In this document: positions 34,733 to 43,961 of the stretch, in pieces
Numbering within the stretch: position 1 is the first letter of the stretch
Layout: each line of letters opens with the position of its first letter
Source of the DNA: Arenibacter echinorum
Lineage (GTDB): Bacteria; Bacteroidota; Bacteroidia; Flavobacteriales; Flavobacteriaceae
DNA length: 64,000 nucleotides
NCBI RefSeq assembly: GCF_003259375.1
Contig: NZ_QLLN01000012.1
Span: 1-64,000, forward strand
Direction of reading: 5' to 3'
Notes under the pieces: model-generated
The model's database searches: none
The model's input: only the letters and a program-made list of their open reading frames with translations
What the model was told of the DNA's origin: nothing
Translations under genes and position numbers: made by a program

Positions 34733-35821
34733 ATGAAAACCCAATTTCTTATTTCTGGTTTATTCTTTATTTGTTGTTTGATTGGATGCTCCAAAGGGAA
34801 TGATGACCAAGCGCCAATTCCACCTGAGGAAGCGATGTATTTCCCACCATTAAATTCTGACGAATGGGAAACAGTGTCCATTGAGGAACTCCAATGGAGT
34901 TCAAGTGCCGAGCAACCACTATATGACTTCCTGGAAGCAAATAAAACGGAAGCTTTTATACTTTTGAAGGATGGAAAAATTGTTTTGGAAAAATATTTTG
35001 GAAGCTTTAATGCTACCAAGAATCATACTTGGAACTCGGCAGCCAAAACTCTGACCGCCTTTACCGTGGGAATTGCCCAAAAGGAAAGATTTCTATCTAT
35101 AGACAATGCCTCGTCCGACTATATGGGAACGGGCTGGTCCTCCCTTACACCTGAACAAGAAGCGCAGATTACCGTAAAAAATCATCTTACCATGACGTCA
35201 GGCTTGGATTTCACTGGTGAAAATAGTTTTTGCACCGATGTGGAATGTTTGATATACAAAGATGAGCCCAACAGCTTTTGGTATTACCATAATGCAGCCT
35301 ATACCTTATTGGACAATATTATAAGCGGTGCAGTTGGTCAAGAATATAAAGAATACTTTAATGAAAAGGTACGTGACAAAATTGGGATGCAGGGATCTTG
35401 GATAAAGACAGGATATCTTAATCTTTATTTTAGCAATGCCCGAAGTATGGCCCGGTTTGGACTATTGAACCTCAACAAAGGTACCTGGGACGAGACCCCA
35501 ATTCTGGATGACCCCAACTACTTTACCGACATGACCACTACTTCACAAGAACTGAACAAGTCCTATGGCTATCTCTGGTGGTTAAATGGAAAAGGTAGTT
35601 ATAGAATACCTGGTTCTGAAGAACTGTTCCCCGGAAAATTAATACCCAATGCTCCGGACGACCTAATAGCAGGACTCGGTGCCTTTGACCAAAAACTATA
35701 TGTTGTGCCTAGTAAAGGAATGGTAATTATACGAATGGGCGATTCTGCCAATGAAGATGAATTGGGCCCAACTACTTTCGATAATGACTTTTGGGAAAAA
35801 TTAAATGACTTGATTAACTAA
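34733..35821 (+). CDS. Class C beta-lactamase-family serine hydrolase lipoprotein
   Basis: 362 residues. Lipoprotein signal ending in LIGC (Cys19). The catalytic S102-A-A-K105 lies in TWNSAAKTLTAF, and YHN in WYYHNAAYTLLDN is the Tyr-x-Asn motif of this fold. It resembles 6-aminohexanoate-dimer hydrolase/esterase-type members rather than AmpC. Substrate unknown; possibly envelope peptide or ester cleavage. Single gene, convergent with the next. Confidence 0.87.
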   Translation: MKTQFLISGLFFICCLIGCSKGNDDQAPIPPEEAMYFPPLNSDEWETVSIEELQWSSSAEQPLYDFLEANKTEAFILLKDGKIVLEKYFGSFNATKNHTWNSAAKTLTAFTVGIAQKERFLSIDNASSDYMGTGWSSLTPEQEAQITVKNHLTMTSGLDFTGENSFCTDVECLIYKDEPNSFWYYHNAAYTLLDNIISGAVGQEYKEYFNEKVRDKIGMQGSWIKTGYLNLYFSNARSMARFGLLNLNKGTWDETPILDDPNYFTDMTTTSQELNKSYGYLWWLNGKGSYRIPGSEELFPGKLIPNAPDDLIAGLGAFDQKLYVVPSKGMVIIRMGDSANEDELGPTTFDNDFWEKLNDLIN

Positions 35822-35842
35822 AATACGAGGGTATCAAAAGCA

Positions 35843-36850
35843 CTAATTCACAGGTTGAAGATGAACCACATCTTCCAAGAATCCTATGGTTTCTCTTTTT
35901 ACAGATTCTAAATCCTTTGAAGTAATATAGGAGGTCATTACATGGTTGCCTACCTCCGGAAACGCAACTTTACGTTTTAAGTCGCTCTTTACACCCAGTT
36001 CATCGAACATTTCTAACAGGGCAGGAACCGAGACCACCTTATCCTGTTCTTCCTCGTTTTTATAGTAATATCCTAAAAAAGTAGGTTGATCTATGTGCTG
36101 AAAGACTTCTGGTTTCATTGTTACATCCAACAAGGCCTGTAGCTGTGTCAATGCCTCTACCCTGTATCTTGTAGTCCAATAACTCTGTTTTAAAGAATCC
36201 GCTTCAGATTCATAAAAATCGCTATCCATAATGGTTTTGGCAATCTCCAAACCCCATGGACCCGACAATAACACTGCAGTGGGGTCATAAATCCTTACAT
36301 TCGGGGAATACAAAAGAAGACCTGCAATATCCTCGTCCCCTTGGGCCAAATAAAGAGCTAGGGTACCTCCTGTGGAAGTGCCCATAACAATAACCTTTTT
36401 TCCAATTTGTTTTGCTATCGCCAAAGCCTCTTTTGCGGATTCGAAGTAGTCCGTTGCCGTTAATTGAAGCATTGCTTGTTCTTCCTGTACGCCGTGACCT
36501 TCCAAACGGGGCAAGTATACATTGGCGCCATATCTCTGTCCCAATTCCCTGTGCAGTGGTGCGCCTTCCTCATGACTAGCGGACCAACCATGAAGATAAA
36601 GAATAGAATATTCGGTTTTGCCTGGTATAGAATCGTACCATAGAATTTGTGATTCGTTATTGGCCTTAATTTTGGTATTTACCTTTTCCCTCTCTGATAC
36701 CCTATTTTGAAGTTTGATCAAATCGGCTTCCATTGCAGGAAGTTCCATGGTCAATAGAGGTTTATCTACCTTGGGACCCAAAAAATAGACTATCAGCAAT
36801 AATAGAAGTAAAAAAAATACTGCTTTAAATAATCGACTGATTATCTTCAT
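35843..36850 (-). CDS. Membrane-anchored alpha/beta hydrolase
   Basis: 335 residues. An N-terminal helix (LFKAVFFLLLLLLIVYFL) anchors it in the membrane. The hydrolase core has YLHGWSASHEEGAP (oxyanion region), the nucleophile elbow GTSTGGTLAL and a C-terminal GNHVMTSY supplying the catalytic His. The family resembles carboxylesterases/monoacylglycerol lipases. It overlaps ftsY by 4 bases and is probably co-transcribed with it. Confidence 0.87.
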   Translation of the reverse strand: MKIISRLFKAVFFLLLLLLIVYFLGPKVDKPLLTMELPAMEADLIKLQNRVSEREKVNTKIKANNESQILWYDSIPGKTEYSILYLHGWSASHEEGAPLHRELGQRYGANVYLPRLEGHGVQEEQAMLQLTATDYFESAKEALAIAKQIGKKVIVMGTSTGGTLALYLAQGDEDIAGLLLYSPNVRIYDPTAVLLSGPWGLEIAKTIMDSDFYESEADSLKQSYWTTRYRVEALTQLQALLDVTMKPEVFQHIDQPTFLGYYYKNEEEQDKVVSVPALLEMFDELGVKSDLKRKVAFPEVGNHVMTSYITSKDLESVKRETIGFLEDVVHLQPVN

Positions 36851-37809
36851 TCTTTTCCACTAAAAAATGAATCCACAAACTCGATCTTATTAAAGACCTG
36901 CAAATCATCCATTCCTTCCCCTACCCCTATATACTTTACTGGAATCTGGAATTGATCTGAAATACCAATAACTACACCACCTTTAGCAGTGCCATCCAAT
37001 TTTGTAACTGCCAAGGAAGTTACTTCTGTAGCCTTGGTAAACTGTTTTGCCTGCTCAAAGGCATTCTGGCCTGTAGAACCGTCCAAAACCAAGAGAACTT
37101 CATCGGGAGTACCCTCCACTACCTTTTGCATTACGCGCTTCACTTTGGTCAATTCATTCATCAAATTAACCTTGTTATGCAATCTTCCGGCGGTATCTAT
37201 AATTACCACGTCTGCATTCTGCTTAAGGGCCGAACTGAGGGTGTCAAAGGCCACAGAGGCGGGATCACTTCCCATACTTTGTTTTACGATAGGCACGTCT
37301 ACCCGATCTGCCCATACCTGAAGTTGGTCTATTGCAGCTGCCCTAAACGTATCGGCCGCTCCGAGCACTACTTTTAAACCTTGCTTTTTAAATTGATATG
37401 CCAATTTACCAATTGTGGTGGTCTTACCTACCCCGTTCACCCCAACCACCATGATAACGTAAGGCTTTCTCACCAAGGGTACCGTGAATTCCGTTTCACT
37501 GCCGGAATTGGTTTCGGACAGCAATCCCGCTATTTCCTCCCTTAATATTGCATTAAGCTCGTCCACCCCTAAGTATTTATCCTTGGATACACGCGCCTCT
37601 ATACGGTCTATAATCTTTAAGGTGGTATTTACACCCACATCGGAGGAAACCAATACCTCCTCCAAATTATCCAAAACATCATCGTCTACCTTGGATTTTC
37701 CAACTACCGCCTTACTAAGTTTGGATAAAAAATTGGTCTTGGTCTTTTCCAGACCCTTGTCCAAAGTTTCCTTCTTTTGTGTGGAAAATATTTTTTTAAA
37801 TAAACTCAT
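36847..37809 (-). CDS. ftsY: Signal recognition particle receptor FtsY
   Basis: GTPase that docks ribosome-SRP complexes at the membrane. 320 residues. NG domain: helical N part (LSKAVVGKSKVDDDVLDNLE), G1 GVNGVGKTTTIGKLA, the DTFRAAA loop, G3 DTAGRLHNK and G4 TKLDGTAKGG. The N-terminal A domain is very short, as is usual outside gamma-proteobacteria. It lies downstream of the DUF4295-rpmG-rpmB group but is separated from it by a terminator. Confidence 0.96.
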   Translation of the reverse strand: MSLFKKIFSTQKKETLDKGLEKTKTNFLSKLSKAVVGKSKVDDDVLDNLEEVLVSSDVGVNTTLKIIDRIEARVSKDKYLGVDELNAILREEIAGLLSETNSGSETEFTVPLVRKPYVIMVVGVNGVGKTTTIGKLAYQFKKQGLKVVLGAADTFRAAAIDQLQVWADRVDVPIVKQSMGSDPASVAFDTLSSALKQNADVVIIDTAGRLHNKVNLMNELTKVKRVMQKVVEGTPDEVLLVLDGSTGQNAFEQAKQFTKATEVTSLAVTKLDGTAKGGVVIGISDQFQIPVKYIGVGEGMDDLQVFNKIEFVDSFFSGKE

Positions 37810-37842
37810 ATTTTTGGCATGTTCCTTTTCATCAAAGATATA

Positions 37843-37878
37843 AAAATAAAAAAGCTACTTTCATCAGAAAGTAGCTTT
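37843..37878 (-). terminator. Terminator after the rpmB-rpmG-DUF4295 genes
   Basis: AAAGCTACTTTC and GAAAGTAGCTTT form a 12-bp stem with a 4-base loop, followed on the minus strand by a T-rich run. It separates the ribosomal protein genes from ftsY. Confidence 0.85.
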
Positions 37879-37899
37879 ATAACCAATAAATTTAGGTTA

Positions 37900-38052
37900 T
37901 TAATTTTTTTTCAACCAGTCGTTTACCATTTCTGGACTCATAACAGACTCCATAAAAGTGTAAGCACCTGTTTTAGGAGACTTTACCATTTTAATGGCCT
38001 TGGTCAATCTTTTTGAACTTGTTTGTAAACTCGCTACCGTTTTCTTTGCCAT
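37900..38052 (-). CDS. DUF4295 family small protein
   Basis: 50 residues, very basic: MAKKTVASLQ at the start and SPEMVNDWLKKN at the end. I recognise it as DUF4295, a Bacteroidota-specific protein encoded beside rpmG. Its size, charge and position with L28 and L33 suggest a ribosome-associated role, but the function is unknown. The start codon is 6 bases after the rpmG stop. It is followed by a terminator. Confidence 0.85.
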   Translation of the reverse strand: MAKKTVASLQTSSKRLTKAIKMVKSPKTGAYTFMESVMSPEMVNDWLKKN

Positions 38053-38058
38053 GACGTA

Positions 38059-38241
38059 TTATTTAATTTCTTTATGAACTGTCATTCTCTTTAGAATAGG
38101 ATTGAATTTCTTAATTTCCATCCTATCTGGAGTGTTCTTTTTGTTCTTAGTGGTTATGTACCTTGAAGTACCTGGCATGCCAGATTCTTTATGCTCTGTA
38201 CACTCCAAAATAACCTGAATTCTGTTACCTTTCTTTGCCAT
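38059..38241 (-). CDS. rpmG: 50S ribosomal protein L33
   Basis: 60 residues, normal length, with [18 protein letters not shown] and the conserved [15 protein letters not shown]. The zinc-binding Cys pairs of C+ L33 proteins are absent (a single Cys at about 14), so this is the zinc-free type. It lies 21 bases after rpmB. Confidence 0.95.
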   Translation of the reverse strand: MAKKGNRIQVILECTEHKESGMPGTSRYITTKNKKNTPDRMEIKKFNPILKRMTVHKEIK

Positions 38242-38262
38242 TATTATCTTAGTATTTCAGGA

Positions 38263-38499
38263 TTATTTAATTAACCCTTTTTCCTTTGCTTCTTTTAAAA
38301 CAACGGAAATTCCTTTTTTATTTATACTCTTTAGAGCCTTAGCGGAAACCTTTAAGGTTACCCAACGATCTTCTTCTGGAATATAGAAACGCTTTTTAGA
38401 AAGATTTACATCAAATCTTCTTCTGGTTTTATTAATCGAGAAGGACACATTGTTCCCAAACATGGCTCTCTTTCCAGTAACATCACAAACTTTTGACAT
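38263..38499 (-). CDS. rpmB: 50S ribosomal protein L28
   Basis: 78 residues. MSKVCDVTGKRAMFGNNVSF and NKTRRRFDVNLSKKRFYIPE are family hallmarks; the zinc Cys set of some L28 proteins is incomplete here (one Cys). It is the first gene of rpmB-rpmG-DUF4295, with its own promoter. Confidence 0.95.
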   Translation of the reverse strand: MSKVCDVTGKRAMFGNNVSFSINKTRRRFDVNLSKKRFYIPEEDRWVTLKVSAKALKSINKKGISVVLKEAKEKGLIK

Positions 38500-38531
38500 C
38501 TCTCTACTTTTATTTTGTTATAAACAGGGTG

Positions 38532-38562
38532 CAAATTTAAATTAATTTTATGGGACGGACAA
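38532..38562 (-). promoter_or_regulatory. rpmB promoter
   Basis: Minus strand TTG (38562-38560), 20 bases, TAAATTTG (38539-38532), then GCACCC. It is a full consensus match. A small dyad GACAAA/TTTGTC (38558-38573) overlaps the -33 region and the cinA stop. Confidence 0.8.
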
Positions 38563-38571
38563 AATTCTTTG

Positions 38572-39819
38572 TCAGAATTTTAAAATTTCTTTTTGAAGCA
38601 TTTCAAAAGCCTTATTTACAGTCTTTTGCACTATTCTTTCGCGCTGACTTCCCATACGATATTTTTCTACCACTGTAGCTTTAGGTGAAACAACCGCTAT
38701 AAACACGGTCCCTACCTCTGCATCAGAGTCACCTTTAGTTGGACCTGCGTTCCCGGTAGTGGCTATGGCAAAATCCGTCTTTAACATTTTTCGCAGATTG
38801 GTGGCCATTTCAACGGCAACTTCAGCACTTACTACAGAAAACTCATCAATTGTCGTTTTTGACACTTTAAGCACCTCTATTTTGGTTTCGGTGGCATAAC
38901 TCACAATACTCCCCTTAAAATAAGCCGATGCACCTGGTATACTTGTAATCTGTTGGGCTATTTTACCTCCGGTACAACTCTCCGCCGTACCCAAGGTCAT
39001 CCCTTTTTTTGTCAATAATTGCGCAATTACAGATTCTATGGGCTCGTCCCCTGCCTCTCCAAGAACAATGTCGCCCAAGAGATTTTTAATTTTTTCGGCC
39101 TCTATATCGACCATGGCATTCAACTGCTCACTGTTGTTTCCTTTTGCAGAAAGCCTTAGCCTTACGGAGCCAAGACTTGGAAGATAGGCTAATTTCACCA
39201 TACTGGGCAGGTTGTCCTCCACAGAGGATATCCGATCTGCCAGAGAACTTTCCCCTATACCGTAGGTAATGATGGTCTTATGTACAATATAAGGCCTCTT
39301 AAACTCTTGTATAATTCTCGGAATCACCTTGGAAGTTATTAGATTCTTCATCTCGAAAGGCACCCCTGGCAACGAAACAAAGACTTTTCCATCTCTTTTT
39401 ATCCACATTCCGGGAGCTGTACCATATTCATTATGGAGCACATCTGCCTTGGACGGCACCAAAGCTTGATTTTTGTTCACCTCCAACAAGGGTATTCCCA
39501 GATGTTTTTTAAAGATAGCCTCAACATGGACCAACACTTCCTTATTTTCTATCAAAGTATCATTGAAATACTCGCAAAGCGTATGTTTGGTGATATCATC
39601 TTTGGTAGGACCTAGTCCACCGGTTATAAGAATAACGTTGGCCCTGGCCTCCGCTTCCTTAAGAGCTTCCAAAATATGGAGTCTTTCATCCTGTACCGAA
39701 GAAATCTGGTACACGGAAACCCCGATCTTATTTAGTTCTTGGGCAATGAAGGCAGAGTTTGTATCTATAATTTGACCAATGAGAATCTCATCGCCAATAG
39801 TTATGATTTCAGCAAACAT
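38572..39819 (-). CDS. cinA: CinA family protein (NMN deamidase / ADP-ribose-type domain)
   Basis: 415 residues, full length, two domains. The N-terminal MoaB-like domain has TIGDEILIGQIIDTNS and ITGGLGPTKDDITK. The C-terminal CinA domain has GTAESCTGGKIAQQITSIPG and ATTGNAGPTKGD, the pocket that deamidates nicotinamide mononucleotide in characterised members. Its start codon overlaps the stop of the Hpt gene by 1 base. Confidence 0.94.
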   Translation of the reverse strand: MFAEIITIGDEILIGQIIDTNSAFIAQELNKIGVSVYQISSVQDERLHILEALKEAEARANVILITGGLGPTKDDITKHTLCEYFNDTLIENKEVLVHVEAIFKKHLGIPLLEVNKNQALVPSKADVLHNEYGTAPGMWIKRDGKVFVSLPGVPFEMKNLITSKVIPRIIQEFKRPYIVHKTIITYGIGESSLADRISSVEDNLPSMVKLAYLPSLGSVRLRLSAKGNNSEQLNAMVDIEAEKIKNLLGDIVLGEAGDEPIESVIAQLLTKKGMTLGTAESCTGGKIAQQITSIPGASAYFKGSIVSYATETKIEVLKVSKTTIDEFSVVSAEVAVEMATNLRKMLKTDFAIATTGNAGPTKGDSDAEVGTVFIAVVSPKATVVEKYRMGSQRERIVQKTVNKAFEMLQKEILKF

Positions 39820-40157
39820 TAAATCTTAAAATCGTTTTTCAGTTCTGAAACCACTTGATCTACGTCCTTTTTAAGTAATGGCACCAATCGCTCGATTTCT
39901 TCCGTGTTTTCTTCCTTTTTTCCCAAAGTTTCTATCTGAAGGGCTATGGCACGGGTCTGCTCCATGCCCAGCAAGTCTACATTAGGTTTAATTTTATGTG
40001 CCAATTTATATACAGTATCATAATTTTTTACCCCTAAGGCTTTCTCAAGTTCATCCAAATCTTGGGGAACTTCTTCCAAAAAAACAGCAACGACAGATTT
40101 AATGAATTCATCATCACCATCTGCCATTTCATTTATCTTGTCCAGACTATAAATCAT
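39819..40157 (-). CDS. Orphan Hpt-domain phosphotransfer protein
   Basis: 112 residues, all helical. The phosphorylatable His54 lies in YKLAHKIKPNVDLLGM, the Hpt signature. Such proteins pass phosphate between receiver domains in multistep two-component systems. No histidine kinase or response regulator is nearby, so the partners are unknown. It sits directly between the FAH and cinA genes (no gap upstream, 1-base overlap downstream). Confidence 0.87.
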   Translation of the reverse strand: MIYSLDKINEMADGDDEFIKSVVAVFLEEVPQDLDELEKALGVKNYDTVYKLAHKIKPNVDLLGMEQTRAIALQIETLGKKEENTEEIERLVPLLKKDVDQVVSELKNDFKI

Positions 40158-40769
40158 CTATTTTATATTTAATGAGAACATTTGTTCATTCTCCAAAGTA
40201 CCCGAAAGATAATCATTTGCACTTATTCTACCAACACCGGCAGGGGTACCTGTAAAAATAATGTCTCCTTTTTTCAACGTAAAAAAACGAGAAACATAGG
40301 AAATTATTTCATCTATCTTCCAAAGCATTAAACTTGTATTCCCTTCCTGAACAACCTCATTGTTCTGCTTAAGTTGGAAGTTTAAATTATTTACATCATC
40401 AAAACTAGATTTTGGCAACCATTTACCTATTACCGCGGCCCCATCAAAACCCTTGGCCTTTTCCCAAGGTAATCCCTTTTCCTTTAATTGGGACTGAAGG
40501 TCCCTAGCCGTAAAATCTATTCCCAAACCAATTTCATCATAATAGGTATGGGAAAACTGGGTTTCTATATGTTTGCCCACTTTTTTTATTTTCACCAACA
40601 CTTCCACTTCGTAGTGTACGTCTTTGGAAAAATCCGGTATATAGAAATCCTGTTCTTTTGGCAAAACAGCGGAGTCCGGCTTAATAAACAGTACCGGATC
40701 TGTAGGTCTCTCGTTGTTCAATTCCTTTATGTGATCCACATAATTGCGCCCAATACAAATAATCTTCAT
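40158..40769 (-). CDS. Fumarylacetoacetate hydrolase family protein
   Basis: 203 residues, the short FAHD1-like form that hydrolyses acylpyruvates or decarboxylates oxaloacetate. MKIICIGRNYVDHIKEL starts the domain; the metal ligands are Glu in HYEVEVLVKI and Asp in GLGIDFTARDLQ, and FTGTPAGVG closes the site. It leads the FAH-Hpt-cinA run. The substrate cannot be fixed by sequence. Confidence 0.9.
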   Translation of the reverse strand: MKIICIGRNYVDHIKELNNERPTDPVLFIKPDSAVLPKEQDFYIPDFSKDVHYEVEVLVKIKKVGKHIETQFSHTYYDEIGLGIDFTARDLQSQLKEKGLPWEKAKGFDGAAVIGKWLPKSSFDDVNNLNFQLKQNNEVVQEGNTSLMLWKIDEIISYVSRFFTLKKGDIIFTGTPAGVGRISANDYLSGTLENEQMFSLNIK

Positions 40770-40868
40770 ACTAAATAGAAATGTTTAACAATTGGCTTTG
40801 GGAATCGGAATCGTGGAAGTATAAAAACCAAAACGTTCAACGATCGACAATTACTTTTATTCAAGCCG

Positions 40869-41645
40869 CTAACCCAGTTTGTTGTTCAACTTGCTCAATT
40901 TTATTTGGGTCAAAACTTTTTTTGTGTACAATGGAAAATCGGCGTTCAGGATCCACCCAAAATAACCAGGTTCATTTTCCAAAACGGCATTCACCTTTTT
41001 ACCCTTATGCTTACCAAAAGAGAAAATTTCCTCCCCCTCTTCATCCAACACTATAAATCCTGCAAAATCCACCGATTGTTTTCTGGTTGTAAATTCCGAA
41101 AGCTTCTTAATATTGTTTTCCAATTCGGGATAACGGTCCAATTGCGATAATAGCACTTCATAGGTAGCCAAGGTATCCGCCTCTGCACTATGGGCATCTA
41201 TAAGATTTTTATCGCAATAAAATTTATAGGCCGCCTCCAAGGTTCTTTTCTCCATTTTATGAAAAATGGTCTGCACGTCCACGGAAACGGTATTCTTCAT
41301 ATCAAAATCTATTTCCGCCCTGAGCATCTCTTCTGCCAACAGTGGAATATCAAATCGATCCGAATTGTAGCCTCCCAAATCACTATCCTTGATCATTTTA
41401 TAAATCTCCTTGGATAGTTGTTTAAATGTAGGTTCGTTGGCTACTTTCTCATTGGAAATGCCATGAATAGCGACCACATTGGCAGGGATTTCCATTTCAG
41501 GATTAACCAACCATGTTTTACTCTCCCTATTCCCATTTGGATACACTTTCAGAATAGCTATTTCTACTATTCTATCCTTGGCAACATTAGTACCTGTGGT
41601 CTCTAAATCGAAAAAACAAATTGGCCTTGTAAGCTTTAATTGCAT
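40869..41645 (-). CDS. DEDDh 3'-5' exonuclease, DNA polymerase III epsilon-like
   Basis: 258 residues. Exo I FFDLETTGTN (Asp, Glu), exo II with NSDRFDIPLLAEE, and exo III HSAEADTLATYEV give the DEDDh set of proofreading-type exonucleases. After the nuclease domain is an extra segment of about 70 residues (EEGEEIFSFGKHKGKKVNAV), a small domain seen in related flavobacterial proteins. It may be the replicative proofreader or a separate repair nuclease. A minus-strand TATATTTG at 41670-41663 may be its promoter. Confidence 0.88.
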   Translation of the reverse strand: MQLKLTRPICFFDLETTGTNVAKDRIVEIAILKVYPNGNRESKTWLVNPEMEIPANVVAIHGISNEKVANEPTFKQLSKEIYKMIKDSDLGGYNSDRFDIPLLAEEMLRAEIDFDMKNTVSVDVQTIFHKMEKRTLEAAYKFYCDKNLIDAHSAEADTLATYEVLLSQLDRYPELENNIKKLSEFTTRKQSVDFAGFIVLDEEGEEIFSFGKHKGKKVNAVLENEPGYFGWILNADFPLYTKKVLTQIKLSKLNNKLG

Positions 41646-41850
41646 GTTGTAGGTTCTTTATGCAAATATAGTTTTTACAAAGGTTTTGGCTAAAAATAGA
41701 CTCATAAATTGCAAAAAATCCTTTTAAGTGCAAGGAAATCCACAAATACTGCCCGAATTAAAAATGCAGACTCCAGACTATCCCAACAAACCATGGAACA
41801 AAACCATGACTTAAATCCACTTTAGGATTAAACAAAACGGGAAGGACTTA

Positions 41851-43245
41851 CTAAATTTCCCTATTCACGTCCCAAGCCTCCAGGTGATCGGCTACGGCCT
41901 TTACGAACATACCGCCCAAGGCCCCGTTTACCACCCTGTGATCATAACTATGGGATAAATACATCTTACTTCTGATAGCAATAAAATCGCCCTCTTTGGT
42001 TTCGACAACCGCGGGCATTTTACGTATAGCCCCCAAGGCCAAGATACCCACTTGGGGCTGATTGATGATTGGCGTTCCAAAAACACTACCAAAGGTGCCC
42101 ACATTGGTTACGGTATAGGTGCCGTCCTTTACCTCATCTGGCTTTAATGCATTGTTCCTGGCCCTCTTGGCCAAATCGTTAACTGCTTTGGCCATGCCCA
42201 CCAAGTTCAATTGATCGGCATTTTTAATCACCGGAACAATCAAATTTCCATCGGCCAAGGCCGCTGCCATACCAATGTTTATATTCTTTTTCTTTATAAT
42301 GGTATCTCCGTCGAGGGATATATTGACCATTGGATACTTTTTCAAAGCAATGGCCACAGCTTCCATAAAGATTGGGGTAAAAGTAAGTTTCTCGCCTTCC
42401 CTTTTTTCAAAGGCATCCTTGACCTTATTTCTCCAATTGACTACGTTGGTTACATCTACCTCAACAAAACTTTGCACGTGCGCCGAGGTAGCAACACTTG
42501 CATTCATGTGTTGGACTATCAATTTGCCCATTCGGGTCAAAGGAATATACTCGTCCCCATTACTGGGCTGTTCCTTCTCCAAAGCCGGTTTAACTTCTTC
42601 CTGTTTTGCTTCCTCTTTTTTAACAGGAACTGGTATGGTTAGCTGCTCTACTTTTTCGACAACAGGCGTTACATCCTCTTCCTTTTTTTCCACAACAGGT
42701 TGTCCCCCGTTTGCCTTTCCGGAAGCAACATAGTCCAAAATATCATTTTTGGTCACCCTGCCTTCACTTCCCGTACCACTTATGGTGTCCAACTCGGCCA
42801 AGGTAATACCTTCCTGCTTCGCTATATTCTTTACCAAGGGGGAATAGAACCTATCGGTTCCACTATAATCTATTACCGGAGCGGCAGCACTTTCCTTAGC
42901 ACTCAACACCGCAACCTCCAATTCCTCGACCGCTTTGTTAGGGGCCTCATCTTTTACAGAAGTGACATGACTTTCTTGATCATGATCAGACTCATAACTA
43001 CTTCCGTTTATTTCTATAATGGCGACGGTTTGGCCCACCTTAACAACATCATCTATATTGAATAATTTCTCAACCAAAATGCCATCTACCTCGCTAGGAA
43101 CTTCGGAATCAACCTTATCCGTGGCAATTTCAAAAACAGCTTCGTCCATTTCTATGGTATCGCCAACTTCCTTCAGCCATGTGGTAAGTGTAGCCTCTGC
43201 AACACTTTCTCCCATTTGTGGTAATTTTAGCTCAAATTTTGACAT
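41851..43245 (-). CDS. 2-oxoacid dehydrogenase E2 (dihydrolipoyl acyltransferase)
   Basis: 464 residues: one lipoyl domain with the modified Lys in EIATDKVDSEV (about 44), a long Pro/Glu/Val linker, the E1/E3-binding domain (SPLVKNIAKQEGITLAELD), a second linker, and the acyltransferase core. The catalytic motif, normally DHRxxDG, reads DHRVVNG: His436 is present but Asp is replaced by Asn440. The plan fits a branched-chain or similar acid complex; no E1 or E3 gene is next to it. A minus-strand TAGTTTTG (43290-43283) may be its promoter. Confidence 0.92.
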   Translation of the reverse strand: MSKFELKLPQMGESVAEATLTTWLKEVGDTIEMDEAVFEIATDKVDSEVPSEVDGILVEKLFNIDDVVKVGQTVAIIEINGSSYESDHDQESHVTSVKDEAPNKAVEELEVAVLSAKESAAAPVIDYSGTDRFYSPLVKNIAKQEGITLAELDTISGTGSEGRVTKNDILDYVASGKANGGQPVVEKKEEDVTPVVEKVEQLTIPVPVKKEEAKQEEVKPALEKEQPSNGDEYIPLTRMGKLIVQHMNASVATSAHVQSFVEVDVTNVVNWRNKVKDAFEKREGEKLTFTPIFMEAVAIALKKYPMVNISLDGDTIIKKKNINIGMAAALADGNLIVPVIKNADQLNLVGMAKAVNDLAKRARNNALKPDEVKDGTYTVTNVGTFGSVFGTPIINQPQVGILALGAIRKMPAVVETKEGDFIAIRSKMYLSHSYDHRVVNGALGGMFVKAVADHLEAWDVNREI

Positions 43246-43343
43246 ATCCTTATTTAATACACTTATAATGATTAATAATTTGCAAAACTAACAAATAAAA
43301 GAGCATATTTTTGACTTTTATTCATACTTTTTACTGATGATAA

Positions 43344-43961
43344 TTACACTTTTAACGAATTTTCAAACGGAATTCTGTTGAGAATACTCCTTCCCAATGT
43401 GACTTCATCTGCATACTCCAGTTCATCCCCCACAGCAATGCCCCTTGCAATGGTCGAAGTTTTTACGCCCAAACCTTCCAATTGCCTATATATATAAAAG
43501 TTGGTGGTATCTCCCTCCATAGTAGAGCTTAAGGCGAATATTAATTCTTTTATCTTCCCTTGCTTCACTTTGTCCACTAAAGAGTAAATAGTTAAATCCT
43601 GAGGGCCAACACCTTCCATAGGAGAAATTTTCCCGCCCAGGACATGGTATAACCCTAAAAACTGGCCAGTATTCTCAATGGCCATCACATCCCTAATATC
43701 CTCTACCACACAAACAAGACTTTCATCCCTCCGCGGGTTTGAACAAATTTCACAAACCTCAACATCGGAAATATTATGGCAATTTTTACAGAATTTAATA
43801 TTGTCTTTTAGATTGACCAACGCATTGGCCAATCTGGCAGTTTGCTCTTTTGGCTGTTTTAAGAGATGCAGGACCAACCTCAGTGCCGTGCGTTTTCCTA
43901 TGCCCGGTAATTGGGACATCTCATAGACCGCATTTTCCAATAATTTAGATGAAAATTCCAT
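43344..43961 (-). CDS. recR: Recombination protein RecR
   Basis: Works with RecO and RecF to load RecA at gaps. 205 residues from the ATG at 43961; a GTG two codons upstream is less likely. Helix-hairpin-helix [17 protein letters not shown], zinc finger [16 protein letters not shown] and a Toprim domain starting [14 protein letters not shown] minus-strand TAATTTTG (43974-43967) lies only six bases before the ATG, so the transcript may be leaderless. Confidence 0.95.
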   Translation of the reverse strand: MEFSSKLLENAVYEMSQLPGIGKRTALRLVLHLLKQPKEQTARLANALVNLKDNIKFCKNCHNISDVEVCEICSNPRRDESLVCVVEDIRDVMAIENTGQFLGLYHVLGGKISPMEGVGPQDLTIYSLVDKVKQGKIKELIFALSSTMEGDTTNFYIYRQLEGLGVKTSTIARGIAVGDELEYADEVTLGRSILNRIPFENSLKV

